Shown here one piece after another: positions 12,512-24,429 of a stretch of 64,000 bases of DNA (position 1 is its first letter; every line of letters begins with the position of its first letter). The stretch covers positions 24,683,531-24,747,530 of the forward strand of contig CM055113.1 of the NCBI GenBank assembly GCA_029204225.1, in the 5' to 3' direction. This DNA is from Diphasiastrum complanatum (lineage: Eukaryota > Streptophyta > Lycopodiopsida > Lycopodiales > Lycopodiaceae). A program made the position numbers and the translations under genes. The notes under the pieces were generated by a model. It saw nothing but the letters and a program-made list of their open reading frames with translations. It was not told where the DNA came from and made no database searches.

Positions 12512-12705
12512 GGACACGAAGAAACTGTTTCCTTATCCCTTCTTTTGTGATCATCAATAAAGACGTGCCTTATTAAATTTCTATTGTCTTCCTGTACTGT
12601 CTAATCTCTGATCGACGACATTTCATTTCTGGAGCAACTAATTGCACATCTCTGAGATTTATTTGGTTGGATCTAAGGAGATCTTTGTTTGGATTGTCAG
12701 TAAAG

Positions 12706-13032
12706 ATGGTGGCTGATTCATCAAGCGCAGCAGTGCGAGCCCTTCATGATTATTATGAAGAAAATGATGACAGACCGCGGAAGAATCAGCAGGGCAGCCT
12801 GGCGAAGCTGGTGCAATGTGCTTCACAGGCCTGTAGCATGCTCTTTGCAACCCTTTTCGTCTTTTTATTCGTGGCCGCTGGTGTAGCAATTTCTTCAGTC
12901 ACTGAAAACTCTGTATTTTGTCGTGATTTGGGCCATCTTTCTCAGCCGGAGGCCGGTGATGACAAAGACGAAGAAACGATCAAACCCAGTTTGCAGAAGG
13001 GAGAACCCAAGACGACTGCGAATGATGAGTAA
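12706..13032 (+). CDS. Small single-pass membrane protein, 108 aa, unknown
   Basis: The start is the ATG at 12706 in a good plant context (AAGATGG); the frame is also open upstream to 12667 but without an ATG. The protein has a hydrophilic N-terminus (residues 1-41), one clear membrane helix of about 21 residues at roughly 45-66 (SMLFATLFVFLFVAAGVAI), and an acidic and basic Lys/Glu/Asp-rich tail ending at a TAA. There is no cleavable signal peptide at the N-terminus, so it would be a membrane-anchored small protein. The TATA box, CT-rich leader and lack of repeats suggest a real host gene; a downstream exon cannot be excluded. I do not recognise a family. Confidence 0.6.
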   Translation: MVADSSSAAVRALHDYYEENDDRPRKNQQGSLAKLVQCASQACSMLFATLFVFLFVAAGVAISSVTENSVFCRDLGHLSQPEAGDDKDEETIKPSLQKGEPKTTANDE

Positions 13033-13077
13033 GAACGGCTGAAGGAACGTGGAGATTGTGGCATAATTTTCAAATCG

Positions 13078-13100
13078 TTTTTCCTTCTTGTAAGGAAAAA
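13078..13100 (+). other. Stem-loop in presumed 3' UTR
   Basis: TTTTTCCTT and AAGGAAAAA form a 9-bp perfect stem around CTTGT, 46 bases after the stop of the small membrane-protein gene. Function unknown. Confidence 0.6.
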
Positions 13101-13104
13101 TACC

Positions 13105-15429
13105 AGACGGATCATCTTTGTGCAGATCTATAACGGGTCTCTACTCTTCTTCTGTTCACGCAGGATCAGTATTTGTAATCCGTGGGGCTTTATAACTGCA
13201 ATCCACCGCGGTGTGAGCAAAAGTATTCAGAAGTAATCATACGTCTGTTTTTGTCATCTTCTCGAAATTGCAACGTTATGGTTTGATGCGAGTAGATTTC
13301 AGGAGCTATTTGCAAATGAAACGTATAGGATGACGCAAACAAAACAAAGGCCTTTGTTCCTGTATGTTTGTGTAAGGTCTATTTGAAACATATATGACCT
13401 CAGACTATATGAATCAGACTAATTGGCTGAGTATTCACTGAATTGGTTCATTCATTTGTGTCTGTTCTCAAATCAATGATTTGAAACTTCTAGAGTTAGC
13501 TTGATGCATCCATGCTCACATTCCCAGTGTCCTGGTTTTTCTGGAATTACAGAGCGTTGCTTTATTCCTAGCAATGATTCACTCATGGGTTGCAAACTTA
13601 GATGTTAACATCTTATTTGCTGTTGCAACTCAGCTCTCGCAAATTTGTTCAGTTTTCTAGAAAGAGCATTGTTAAGTTGGAAAAGCGAGCACAGATGTTG
13701 TATCAAAGGCTAAATTGCAAGCCAGCAAAACAGCATCAAAGACAAGGAATATGGCGAGAAAGTGGGTCACGAATTCAATTATTGATCATTCAGCTCACGA
13801 ATGGGAAGTACAATCCCATTCCAAAATTAGTGGGTTCCAATTGAACATAAATTATTATTTTAGTTTCAAGTGAAGTACATAATTTATTTAGCTTTGTTTA
13901 TCTTTCCTATTTTGGAAAAAAATGTTGCTTCCAATTTTTATACTTTGCATTGCTTTCTCAAATGCTTGCAAGCACTCGTTGTCTTGGCAAAATTTGAGGT
14001 ACGCAACATGCCTTTGTAGGCTTGACTTTTTAAACCTCTAAACATAGCAAAGAGTATGCCATGATAGTAATGAAGAATAAAAATACTCAAGAATATGCCT
14101 CTCCAACATGTAGCTTACCTTGTTGGGAGGGGGATTGTTTTTAAGTTGCCTCTTGTCGCTTGTAAATTGTTATCCTTGCTCGTTACTTTGCATGCTACCT
14201 TTGCCCCCGACCTCAACGATCAATTATAACACAAGAGGGCCAAGTCCATTTCAAAAAAATGGACTTACCCTTAAACAACTAGCCCCCATGTTCATGACAA
14301 TTTTCAAATGGAGTAAACTTCAAGTGGCCTCAATTTTGAATTTGGATAATGTGAAAAGAAAACTTTATTTAATTAGGGAACCTTGGTCACATTACTTATC
14401 GGGTGGTTTGAACATATTGGGGTGTCATTTTCAACTAGCAAAATATTGGCTCTTAGATAAGGCTTACACAAAGGCAAAAGGGATAATAGACTCTATTAAA
14501 AACTATGATATGTTGTGGTGTCACATCCAATGGTAAGATAAAATTCTAGCAATAAATATAAGAATTAATCTACAAATTCAAGAGATACACAATCATTTAT
14601 GCTGATGATACAATAGAAGCAAATCCATCAAACTAGCAATGAAATGTGATGGGAAAAGTACAAAAATCACCATAAACACCATAATGCAATGCAATTCATG
14701 TGAATTGAACACATTACATCACAAGCATTGGGTGTCATCCCAATGGCTCACTTTCACAAGAAACGTGTGGGAGTTCCAAAGGTGCACTGAAAGATGTAAG
14801 AATGATTGTAACTCATTTCATAGCCAATTACAAAATATCATTAAACTTGAGTATCACATAATGTTAGCCCATTTTGGTTTCTTTTCTTATTTAGCCAATT
14901 TTGAAGGCTCTACAAAAGGATTTATTTTAATATCTTGATAGCTTTGGGCCTTACAAAGTTTACATTGTTTTTTGAGCTTTTATTTTATGTAAGATGGAAT
15001 CACATGACAGCCTCTCTAAACGATTGTAGCACTTTGTGTAGTAGAAACCACTTGAGATTTCAATCCTAGTGAATCTTATAATAAATGTTTTGGCCATTGC
15101 TTAATACATCCATTGCAAACCGACAATTTGTCTTCCTATGGAAGATGCCTCATTTTAATCAAGTATTTTATGCATAGTTAGATAACTACACTACTAGCCT
15201 GGATCAATTAACTTTGTGCTTTCTAGCTTGACTTAAGAGTTATTTAAGCTTAAGTTATGAAAAACCACTTAAATTAAGCACGACTTGTGCTACTTAGATA
15301 ACTAATTACCTTGCTCTCATACTAGTCTTACCTTCACAGATTACATTCATTGAATACCAAACATGTATGTTCTTCCATTCACTAATTTAGTTAAAGTTGC
15401 TTTATATCAATGCTATTGTTAAGAATGAC
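13105..15429. other. No gene recognised
   Basis: Includes the likely 3' UTR of the 12706 gene. ORFs at 14120-14536 and 14639-14938 lack domains and look like chance frames or old repeats. Confidence 0.3.
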
Positions 15430-15724
15430 AATCTCAAGCTAGTTCACTATGTACATTGAGTTTTTGTGATCCAAATGAAACCAAATCAATTTCTACTTGT
15501 TTTTCAGGTTGAAGGCCGTACTACAGCCTGTAGTACACACATGTGGTCTCGGATTTCAATGTTGATCAAGTCTTTTGATTGTTAATGCTTGTTGTTTCTC
15601 AAATTGCCAATCTAGATCAACTTTTTTGTGTCTAGTTTTTTGATAGATTGTTAAGCAAGCATCCAATCACTCTTGTGGATCTTTTGTAGATCCATTTATG
15701 GTCCTAAAGTACAATACTTTCACA
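15430..15724 (+). repeat. Copia 5' LTR, 5'-truncated
   Basis: Matches the right-hand part of the 3' LTR at 18305-19033 from AATCTCAAGCTAG to the terminal TTTCACA. The PBS TGGTATTAGAGCC (15725-15737, one change from the usual tRNA-Met site) follows. An inverted repeat GTACTACAG-C-CTGTAGTAC sits at 15518-15536. Confidence 0.8.
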
Positions 15725-15737
15725 TGGTATTAGAGCC

Positions 15738-16519
15738 AAGTACAAGAGCATAAGCCATTGATTTAATGCAAATCCATTTTTAGCAAGTTTTGGTGCTAAA
15801 AACTAGTACTAGAATCTTGATTTTGGTGAGGAGATTTGATCCCAAAATTGGCAGGGGTCCAAATCCGTACAGTCCACATGTGTGGGCACCTCTGAACCTA
15901 CATTTAATGCATGATATTCATTTGATCCAAAGAAATTCAATTTGTAAGCTTTTGATGTAATTTTTGGTGGAAATCCTAGGATAAGCTACCAAGATTGAGT
16001 GCCATTGATTAGATTTGACATAGGGTCATGAAATCTAATTAATCTAGGCTGAAATAAGGTCCTCTAAACTTGTTTTACAGGTCTTGAAAGTACATAAAAG
16101 AGTGTGAGAGAGATTTAGTCATGTTATTGTCCAAAAATAGCCGAAATTGGCAAGATTTGATTGTAAGTAGATTTCACATCATCTTATCTTCATTCCAACT
16201 TTGTGAGGGAGTGCTAGAACTAAGATTATTAGTCCATTTGTTGGATTAAATCTAATTTGTGTGAAACACTACAAAAGAGAGACCTTAGTGAGTTTCTAGA
16301 GACAATCAAATCCATTTCTTGGCAAGATTTGTTTGAAAGTAGTTTTCACTTCATCTTGTCTTCATTCCAACTTTGTGAGGGGTTGATAGAACTATGATTA
16401 TAAGTCCATTTGTTGGATTACAAATCAAATTTGAGTGAAACACTACAAGTGTGAGACCTTTGTGATTTTCAAGTCAATCAAATCTATTTCTTGTTTGAAG
16501 AAGTCACTAGTAAGATGGG
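15738..16519 (+). other. Copia leader with internal duplication
   Basis: Untranslated leader between PBS and ORF. A block of about 180 bases (GATTTG...AGTAG/TTTTCAC...CATCTT) occurs twice, near 16160-16310 and 16325-16490. No gag N-terminal half can be found; the ORF begins near the zinc-knuckle region. Confidence 0.5.
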
Positions 16520-18094
16520 ATGATGAGTTTGTTGTCTTTGCAGGATGGTGATGAGAAAGCCAATTTCTCATTCAAGGGCAAAAAGAAGACCAATGGAAAG
16601 AAGAAGCATCCAAAGGAGGCCAAAGAAGAGGATGATGCATCAAGCTCAAAGGACAAGTCAAAGCAAAAATGCTTCTTTTGTGGAAAGAAGGGGCATTATG
16701 CATCTAAATGCTACAAGAGGCTAAGAGCACAAGTGGAGGAGGACAAACAAGGAAACCTTGCAAAGGAGGAGGAGGAGGATGATGAAGTAGATGTATTCTT
16801 GATGGCATCTACATCCTCACCAACAAGCAATAGCAATTCAAGAGACAATTGGTGGATCGACAGTGTGGCTAGCTCCCACATGTCTCGTGAAAAGGACTTT
16901 TTCTCAACCTTAAACTCTTTCAATGCTGCTAAAAAGTTTGTCTTTACTGCAAATGATGAAGAGTGTAGGATAGATGGTGTTGGCACCATCTCTTTGGGAC
17001 TAGAATCCTCAAAATGCATGGATCTAGAAAATGTCCTTTATGTACCATCAATCACCAAGAATATGCTTAGTGTTGGTCTACTCTTAGAAAATGGTTTGGA
17101 TGTCCACTTTAAGCATGGTGTTTGCTTCATCTTGAAGAATGATGTTTGCATTGCAAAGGGATTTAAACATGGAAGATTGTTTAAGTTGGAAGCTAGTGTT
17201 GCTTTTGAAAGAATGAGCTTGGCAAAGGAGGAGATCACTCAAGAGGAGATCTTGGAAAAGTGTGATCTTGCTTGCATTGAGGAGGAGCATCAAAAGGAGG
17301 AAGATCTTGAGGATCAGCCTCTAAGCATGAGAGTTCTTAGGGAGTCCTCAATGACAATGGCCGAGTCATCAAATTGCATGCAAATTGTCCATTCAAGTGT
17401 GCATCTTGCAAGGGTGGTGAGCATTGGAGAGTCTACTATCTTTGAATACTTTTTGGAAAGTAGTAGTAGACATGAGGTGACTTGTTTCTTACCTTTAAGA
17501 TTCATGGTGTTTATTACTTTGTATGACAAGACAATGAAATGGGATGCTTTGAAATCTACATTTGTTATTGATAAAGTAATTTCATTGGAGCAATATTTTT
17601 GTAATAGTTTGAATAGAGTCATAAAAGATGAAACATCATTTGCTTTGGAAATCTTTGTGTCCACATGCTTTGTGCATGATCATTCCAATGTAAGGACCAA
17701 AGATTATCCTATTTCAATGATAGGAATAATGGTAGTGTTTTGCTCTTCAAGTAGAGATTGTAGAATCTACTTATTTTCAACCAAAGAATTTGTCAATGGT
17801 GGAAATGTGATCTTTCAAGAGTGGAAGATTTGTAAACTTGAAGAAGCACCTTTGAATCAACACCTTATTCAATTCATTGATGGTTTGGAGTCAAGTCAAG
17901 TGGAGGAGCAAGCTCAAGACCCGAGGACTCCAAGAAGAACCATGAGTATCAAGATGGAGCCATCTATGCTCAATCATATGGATCAAGCAAGGCAAGTTGT
18001 CTTTGGCAACATTATGTATGCACTAAATAGTTTTATTGATGTATCTTCAAGTGCACAAAATGCCTTGGAATCCATGGCTTGGCATGATGTATAG
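16520..18094 (+). CDS. Copia-type gag/protease ORF with degenerate integrase, 524 aa
   Basis: One intact frame from ATG 16520 to TAG. Residues 10-47 are Lys-rich. A CCHC zinc knuckle (CFFCGKKGHYASKC) lies at about residues 51-64. The retropepsin motif at about 113-120 reads WWIDSVASSHM, with Val for the catalytic-site Gly. The gag-pre-integrase His/Cys finger and the integrase DDE residues are absent. Yet weak integrase-like stretches remain in order: QIVHSSVH, DYPISMIGIMVVF...DCRIYLFSTKEFVNGGNVIFQE, then the DPRTPRRT linker. No RT or RNase H is present before the 3' LTR. It reads as a nonautonomous element whose ORF has stayed open although the catalytic residues are lost. The gag N-terminal half is missing too. 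Confidence 0.7.
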   Translation: MMSLLSLQDGDEKANFSFKGKKKTNGKKKHPKEAKEEDDASSSKDKSKQKCFFCGKKGHYASKCYKRLRAQVEEDKQGNLAKEEEEDDEVDVFLMASTSSPTSNSNSRDNWWIDSVASSHMSREKDFFSTLNSFNAAKKFVFTANDEECRIDGVGTISLGLESSKCMDLENVLYVPSITKNMLSVGLLLENGLDVHFKHGVCFILKNDVCIAKGFKHGRLFKLEASVAFERMSLAKEEITQEEILEKCDLACIEEEHQKEEDLEDQPLSMRVLRESSMTMAESSNCMQIVHSSVHLARVVSIGESTIFEYFLESSSRHEVTCFLPLRFMVFITLYDKTMKWDALKSTFVIDKVISLEQYFCNSLNRVIKDETSFALEIFVSTCFVHDHSNVRTKDYPISMIGIMVVFCSSSRDCRIYLFSTKEFVNGGNVIFQEWKICKLEEAPLNQHLIQFIDGLESSQVEEQAQDPRTPRRTMSIKMEPSMLNHMDQARQVVFGNIMYALNSFIDVSSSAQNALESMAWHDV

Positions 18095-18295
18095 TTTTTG
18101 AAGTGTGCTACATGTATATAGACACATTTGTGGAACATCTTGTAAGGGATCCTTTAAGAGGTGGTGAAAGATCCTTCATGGACATCATTCTCTATTGGAG
18201 TCTCAAAAGTTCCTTGTTTGTAGCCGGATTTTCTAGATACTTCTAAAACCATTCATTCATCTAGATCTGAGTTGTAAATAGATCAAGCTAAATTT

Positions 18296-18304
18296 GAGGA
18301 GGAG
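18296..18304 (+). promoter_or_regulatory. Polypurine tract
   Basis: GAGGAGGAG directly precedes the TGTGAAGAATTG start of the 3' LTR, the expected site of plus-strand priming. Confidence 0.75.
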
Positions 18305-19033
18305 TGTGAAGAATTGCCAAAAATCTGAGGAGTTTGAAGAATTGCCAAAAATTGGCAAATCTAGCTTGATAAAAAACCATGTAGTATAATGTAAATTTTG
18401 TACATAAGTGGATTTCAAACATGTGAGGCCAAGATGCCACGTGGAAATCCACTCCTAATGTAGGTTAGGTCATGTCAAGAGAGGTAGTCATGTCTATTTG
18501 GTGGTCATCCCTACTTTATAGGACCTACACCTAAGTTTAAGGTGAAAATTTGACCAACTAGCTACCTACCAAGCATAACTCTAGGATCTAGGCTAGGGTT
18601 TCATTTTAGGGCAATAAGGGTGAGTTAACTTCCTTATTACATGCTGGAAATCCACCTAAGTTCAAGAAGGAAGTCGAATTTGCTATGTATTCCAAGCTCC
18701 CATAGTGAGAAGATAGAATATTTTTGGAGCTCATTGGCAATCTCAAGCTAGTTTACTATGTACATTGAGTTTTTGTGATCCAAATGAAACCAAATCAATT
18801 TCTACTTGTTTCTCAGGTTTAAGGCCATATTATAGCCTGTAGTACACACATGTGGTCTCAGAGTTCAATGTTGATCAAGTCTTTTGATTGTTAATGCTTG
18901 TTTTTTGTCAAATTGCCAATCTAGATCAACTTTTTTGTGTCTAGTTTTTTGATAGATTGTTAAGCAAGCATCCAATCACTCTTGTGGATCTTTTGTAGAT
19001 CCATTTATGGTCCTAAAGTACAGTACTTTCACA
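18305..19033 (+). repeat. Copia 3' LTR, 729 bp
   Basis: Begins TGTGAAGAATTG and ends ACTTTCACA, with TG...CA ends. It is the complete partner of the truncated 5' LTR at 15430. A TTGAAGAATTGCCAAAAAT segment is repeated in its first 60 bases. The same LTR family supplies the remnants at 7236, 20652, 21474 and 46772. Confidence 0.85.
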
Positions 19034-19079
19034 ATCCATCTTGAAGATTCCCTTGAAATCATATGTTGAGAAGGCTCCT

Positions 19080-19640
19080 CCTCAAACCTCAACCCCTTCA
19101 CATCTCTCGCAGAGGATTCTGAAGTTCCATCTCAGTGAGACCAGGTTACAGAAGAGCTTGCGAGAGTTAGTCTGATTCTATGAGCAAAAAATTGGATTTA
19201 AGTGCTAAAAAATCACTAAAAGTGAAGATCCAGTAAATCCTTTCAGTAAGAACTCTTGCAGACCCTCTCAATCGATTCAAAATGGCAATTTACATCAATG
19301 ATGAAGACTGTGAGAGTTAGTGTGAAGATCTGGTGAAGATCAAGCCAATAAAATGGTTTTGAACCCTCGCAGACAGTGAAATTTTCACTTCTTGCGAGAG
19401 TTAACTCTCGCAAAGAATTCTATAGTGAGATCTGACCCAAATCCAGCTACTGTGAACCTTGCAAGAGTTACTTCCTATAGATCTGAAAGATATCAAGTTT
19501 TTTACCTGCAAAAACAGCTATAGAACTCTCGCACAACCAACCCTTGCACAAGATAACCCTCGCAGACCAGATCAGTGAAAAGATCTGCATCAGATCTAGC
19601 TACTATCAGAATCTCAGATCAATCAATGCAAGGAGTAAAA
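19080..19640. repeat. GCGAGAG/CTCTCGC repeat region with perfect palindrome
   Basis: CTCTCGC, CCTCGCAGA and their reverse GCGAGAGTTA recur at irregular spacing, about ten times in 560 bases. At 19392-19413 two half-sites abut as a perfect 22-bp palindrome, half-site TTGCGAGAGTT. No ORF. It may be the leader of an unidentified element. Confidence 0.6.
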
Positions 19641-19773
19641 AATTATCAAGGAAAAACCACCGTAAAAGGCCTAAAATTCACTTTTGGCCGATCAGATCGA
19701 TCAGATCCTTGAAGATCCAGACTGCATCCTACTGTATAAGTTTGGAACCCACCATTGAGAGAGATCATGAAAG

Positions 19774-20775
<1,002 letters not shown>

Positions 20776-21168
20776 AAAGAGTTAAAGATAACCAACACTC
20801 CCAATTCTAGGAAGGTGTGTAGCCCTTGTTTTCTTCCAATAAAGGCATGGTTCAAAGTTTTTTTGTTGGACAATAACTTCCACGAGGAAGCCCAAACACT
20901 CTAGGGAGGGAGCATGTGGTGACATTCTGGAATAGGATATAACTGTATGGTTCGGGAGTTTTGATTAGCACTCTACTATGTTCTTTTTTTTTTATCCTCG
21001 TGTGTGTTATGGTTTTAGAGTTTAAAGTGTGCGTGTGCATGTGTGATGCCATTCGTTTATGTTTCATGATTACCAGTTCATGCTACTCTAATTCGCAGAA
21101 CCTTGATTTATGTTTCATGCTTACTAGATCTTACTTTATGTTTTGTGTACTGGTTATGTTTTCATTCT

Positions 21169-21228
<60 letters not shown>

Positions 21229-21473
21229 AATTACATCAAACTTACACCAGATGAATTTTCTATGATCCAATGAATATGGGTTATAAAATGCTGGTTCAGA
21301 GATGCCCACACGTGTGAACAGTACGGATTTTGATCCTGAAAAAGTTTGGAATCAAATCCCCTCACCAAAACCTGGATACCAGCTCGCCCTTCCAATACTA
21401 GCTTTTTGCACCAAAACCTGCTAAAACGGGATTAGATTCAAACACAATGGCCTTGTACTTGGCTCTAATACCA
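20776..21473 (+). repeat. (GA)n-containing unit and copia leader, copy 2
   Basis: Near-identical duplicate of 19774-20650 with a shorter middle (an internal deletion before the GA tract) and a 58-base interrupted (GA)n at 21171-21229. It continues into the reverse-strand copia leader (21291-21460) and PBS (21473-21461, TGGTATTAGAGCC on the minus strand). Confidence 0.8.
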
Positions 21474-22163
21474 TGTTAAAAGTACAGTACTAAGAACCAT
21501 AAATGGATCTTTGAATGATCCACAAGTGATTGTATGCTTGTAAAACAATCTACCAGAAACTAGTCATCAGAAAACAAGATCTAGTTTAGCAGCTTGATAG
21601 GAAACAAGTAGAGACAATCAAAGCATTGATCAATTAGTATAATCCAACTCCACACGTGTGGAAATAAGGCTGTAGTACGGCCTGTAGACAGTGTTTACAA
21701 AGTTCCAAAGCTGGGTTTCATTGGAAATCAAGAGTAATCACCATACAATGAGAGGAAACTCGAGTTTCTCCTTGAGGCTCCAAAAAGTTTCTATCTTCTC
21801 ACTATGGAGAATGGGAATACATAGTAAAACACACTTCCTTTGCTAAGTTAGGTGAAAATCCAGCATGTAATAAGGAAGTAGACTCCACTTTCTTGCCCTA
21901 ATGTGAAAACCCTAGCCTAGATCCAAGAGTCATGCTTGGTAGGTGTATGGTAGGTACAAATCTCATCATAAATCATGGTCTAGATCCTACAAAGTAGGAA
22001 TCACTACCAAATGGACACAACCACTCCTCTTGACTCGTGGTAACCTACTTTAGGTGTGTATGTACAAGTGGCACTTTGGCCATTCAAGTAACCGACAAAC
22101 AATATTGACAAAATGTACAATATTCTACATGGCTAGATTTGCCAATGTAGGCAATTTTTCACA
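21474..22163 (-). repeat. Copia 5' LTR, 690 bp, minus strand
   Basis: On the minus strand it starts TGTGAAAAATTGCC (at 22163) and ends CTTTTAACA (at 21474), next to the PBS. The orientation makes it a 5' LTR whose element body is gone. It contains the CACACGTGTG palindrome near 21652 and matches the 46772-46847 fragment at its start. Confidence 0.8.
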
Positions 22164-22404
22164 GAAGAAAATATAATCTGTTAATACCATTGCTTGAGAA
22201 TTAAATTTTGGGAGTGCATATTCTTCGTCGAAGTACTCTATATTGCATTACCAAAATTAACTATGCTATGAATCATCTACTTATACAAACATGTTTTCGT
22301 TAACTTTACTTCTTGCAACTTATGTTATTGTGGTTGTTGCTTGACGTCATTTGTTAGTGGTCATGGTTTTTATGGTTAGTAATGTATTTTTGCTATTGAT
22401 GTAG

Positions 22405-24426
22405 AAATGGATCGACCAGGTCAGCCACCAGAGACAGCTCCCCTAGATTGCAAGAAATATTTAGCACGTGCTCGTAAAGCCCAGCAAGTAATTAAAATCA
22501 GTTTATTTTCAATTTATACTAGACCATTTTTTATAGTAGACTTTTTATTCTGAATGTTTTGAAGAGAAAAATTGATGTTGATGTTCCTAAATTTTATGAA
22601 TGGTTTTTTATACAGTATCTTCTTTGGAGAGATCTCATAAATGCCCTGATCTGTGGATGTGAACGTGGATCGCAAGGCACTTGGAAGACGTCAAATGTTG
22701 TTGCTTCTTGTGAGCCAACCACTACCTCATCAACAATGCCACGACCTAGTACTCATGATCATTCAGCACATGCACCTTCACATGATACATGTCTAGTTAT
22801 TATATCCACTATGTCTATATAATGTGTTTGTGGCTCTCTTCTAATTCTCTTGCAATGTAAATTTATGTCACTAGTCAAAATAGATATAGAGTAATGATGT
22901 TAGTATTGAATTCATGCAAAGAATTCATGCAGGTCAAGTTTTGTCTAGCACTTCAGGTAGTGATAGATCTAGACCACCTAATAGGTCTCCGGCTATTTGT
23001 TACAAGACACAAAGACAATATGCACATCTTTCTTGACAGGTATAGAATAAATTTGTTCACCATGTTTGTTTGTATCTTTTGTTTGTTTGCATTATAAGTA
23101 GTCCTATTTTTTTTCCATAACATACAATCTTTTGAATTTCAAAATACTTGTTCATGTCTAATTGCAAGCCATATTTGAGTGCTCGAATATATGAAACTGA
23201 AGATGTTTTTCTTTTGATTTATGTAGCCAGATCCATGGGCTGAAAAGATCCGTTGTGATTGTGTCGATTGCAAAAAATATCCCAAAAGACACATAGTCAA
23301 AGATCACATGTCGATGAGGCCTCCACCAAAACCTGATTAAGCGGGCCCTTCAAATCCAATAATTGCTCAAGGGATTGAAGATCATGTCATGGTACATAGT
23401 TTGCTCAATCCACTAGTTTGCTACAAACATTCACGAAAACATATTATCACGAATTATTTATTCTTGTTGAGTAGGTTTATGGTAATTTATCTTATTGCAA
23501 AAAAATTATTGTCTGTTGTTTGTACTTGCAGGTAAGTGAACATGATTTTAATCATAATATTGTATATGAAGCACAAATCTGAAACTTTTCCATTCTTCCA
23601 AAAGTACAAAGAGCATGCAAAGTTGCAGACAAACAAAAGAATTAAATCTCTCAGGAATGATAATGGCGATGAATACATCTCAACTGCATTCAAGGATTAT
23701 TGTTCGACGATTGGTATCGAACAAAAATTGGCTGCTTCCTATTCTCCACAATCGAATGGACTGGTGAAAGGAAGAACATTTGTGAAATGGGCTGAAAACA
23801 ATCTACAGAACTTAAATCGTGGATTATTAATAATCTTCATGGAGAATTTCCACAAGATGTGAAATTCGACATAAAAAAATAAAATAAATATATGAGTTTG
23901 TAAATAAGACATTGTCATGATTCAATATGATGAGCTTATAGAGATGAGACATACAAACTCCACTGATGTTCTAGACATGATTGGAACTTGGTTAAAGCCG
24001 AGTAAAAAACACCAGAAAAGTATAGGCTTCAAAAAGATGTTGCTATAGCTAGGATACAAAAGAGCAGACATTCCTAAGTTGGGATCGAGAGAGAATGGAA
24101 GCTTACAAGCAAGCATAGTAAGTGAACTAGCTCCAACCCTAAACTAATTTAAACTTAAATTGTATGCACAATTGGCGGATTATGGATGTCTCCTAGTTAA
24201 AGAAGAGTACGACTTTGCATTTAGGAAAGCCTATGAGACATTAGTCGATAGATTGAAGAGCGAGGGTCATCCTCCACATGTAACTTTTTTTTTTTTCCAT
24301 TTAAATTTTATGTTCGTCGCATATTATTGTGAAAACGTATTCACCCTAAACCATGAGCATTAACTATTGTCTTGTTTGCTTGTGTTCATGCAGAGTGGAC
24401 GTCATGATGAAAATGATGACGATTAG
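22405..24426 (+). pseudogene. Spliced transposon-like gene relic, unknown family
   Basis: An exon begins after TTGATGTAG with ATGGATCGACCAGGTC and ends near a GTAATT. A second covers about 22561-22820, and a third (22918-23039) ends in GACAG|GTATAG. The fourth, after TTATGTAG at 23227, carries a DCVDCKKYPK cysteine pair and a TAA inside. A last splice is clean: GGTCATCCTCCACAT|GTAACT (about 24280) joined in phase to TGCAG|AGTGGACG, ending DENDDD-stop at 24426. The cysteine motif is loosely like the transposase-associated domain of plant CACTA elements, but I would not assign it. The copia integrase piece at 23536 lies in its middle. Confidence 0.35.
23536..23862 (+). pseudogene. Copia integrase core fragment
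   Basis: Residues about 35-80 read IKSLRNDNGDEYIS, then GIEQKLAASYSPQSNGLVKGR. This is the second catalytic Asp region and the distal helix of a Ty1/copia integrase (RxDNGGEY...SPQQNGVVERKNR). The catalytic Glu is replaced (LVKGR instead of VVERK). No other element parts flank it, so it is an isolated fragment within the spliced relic. Confidence 0.75.
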
Positions 24427-24429
24427 TAG

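Noticed and set aside
14120-14938. ORFs of 138 and 99 codons
   Set aside because: No domain, no splice context, and composition like the surrounding AT-rich sequence.
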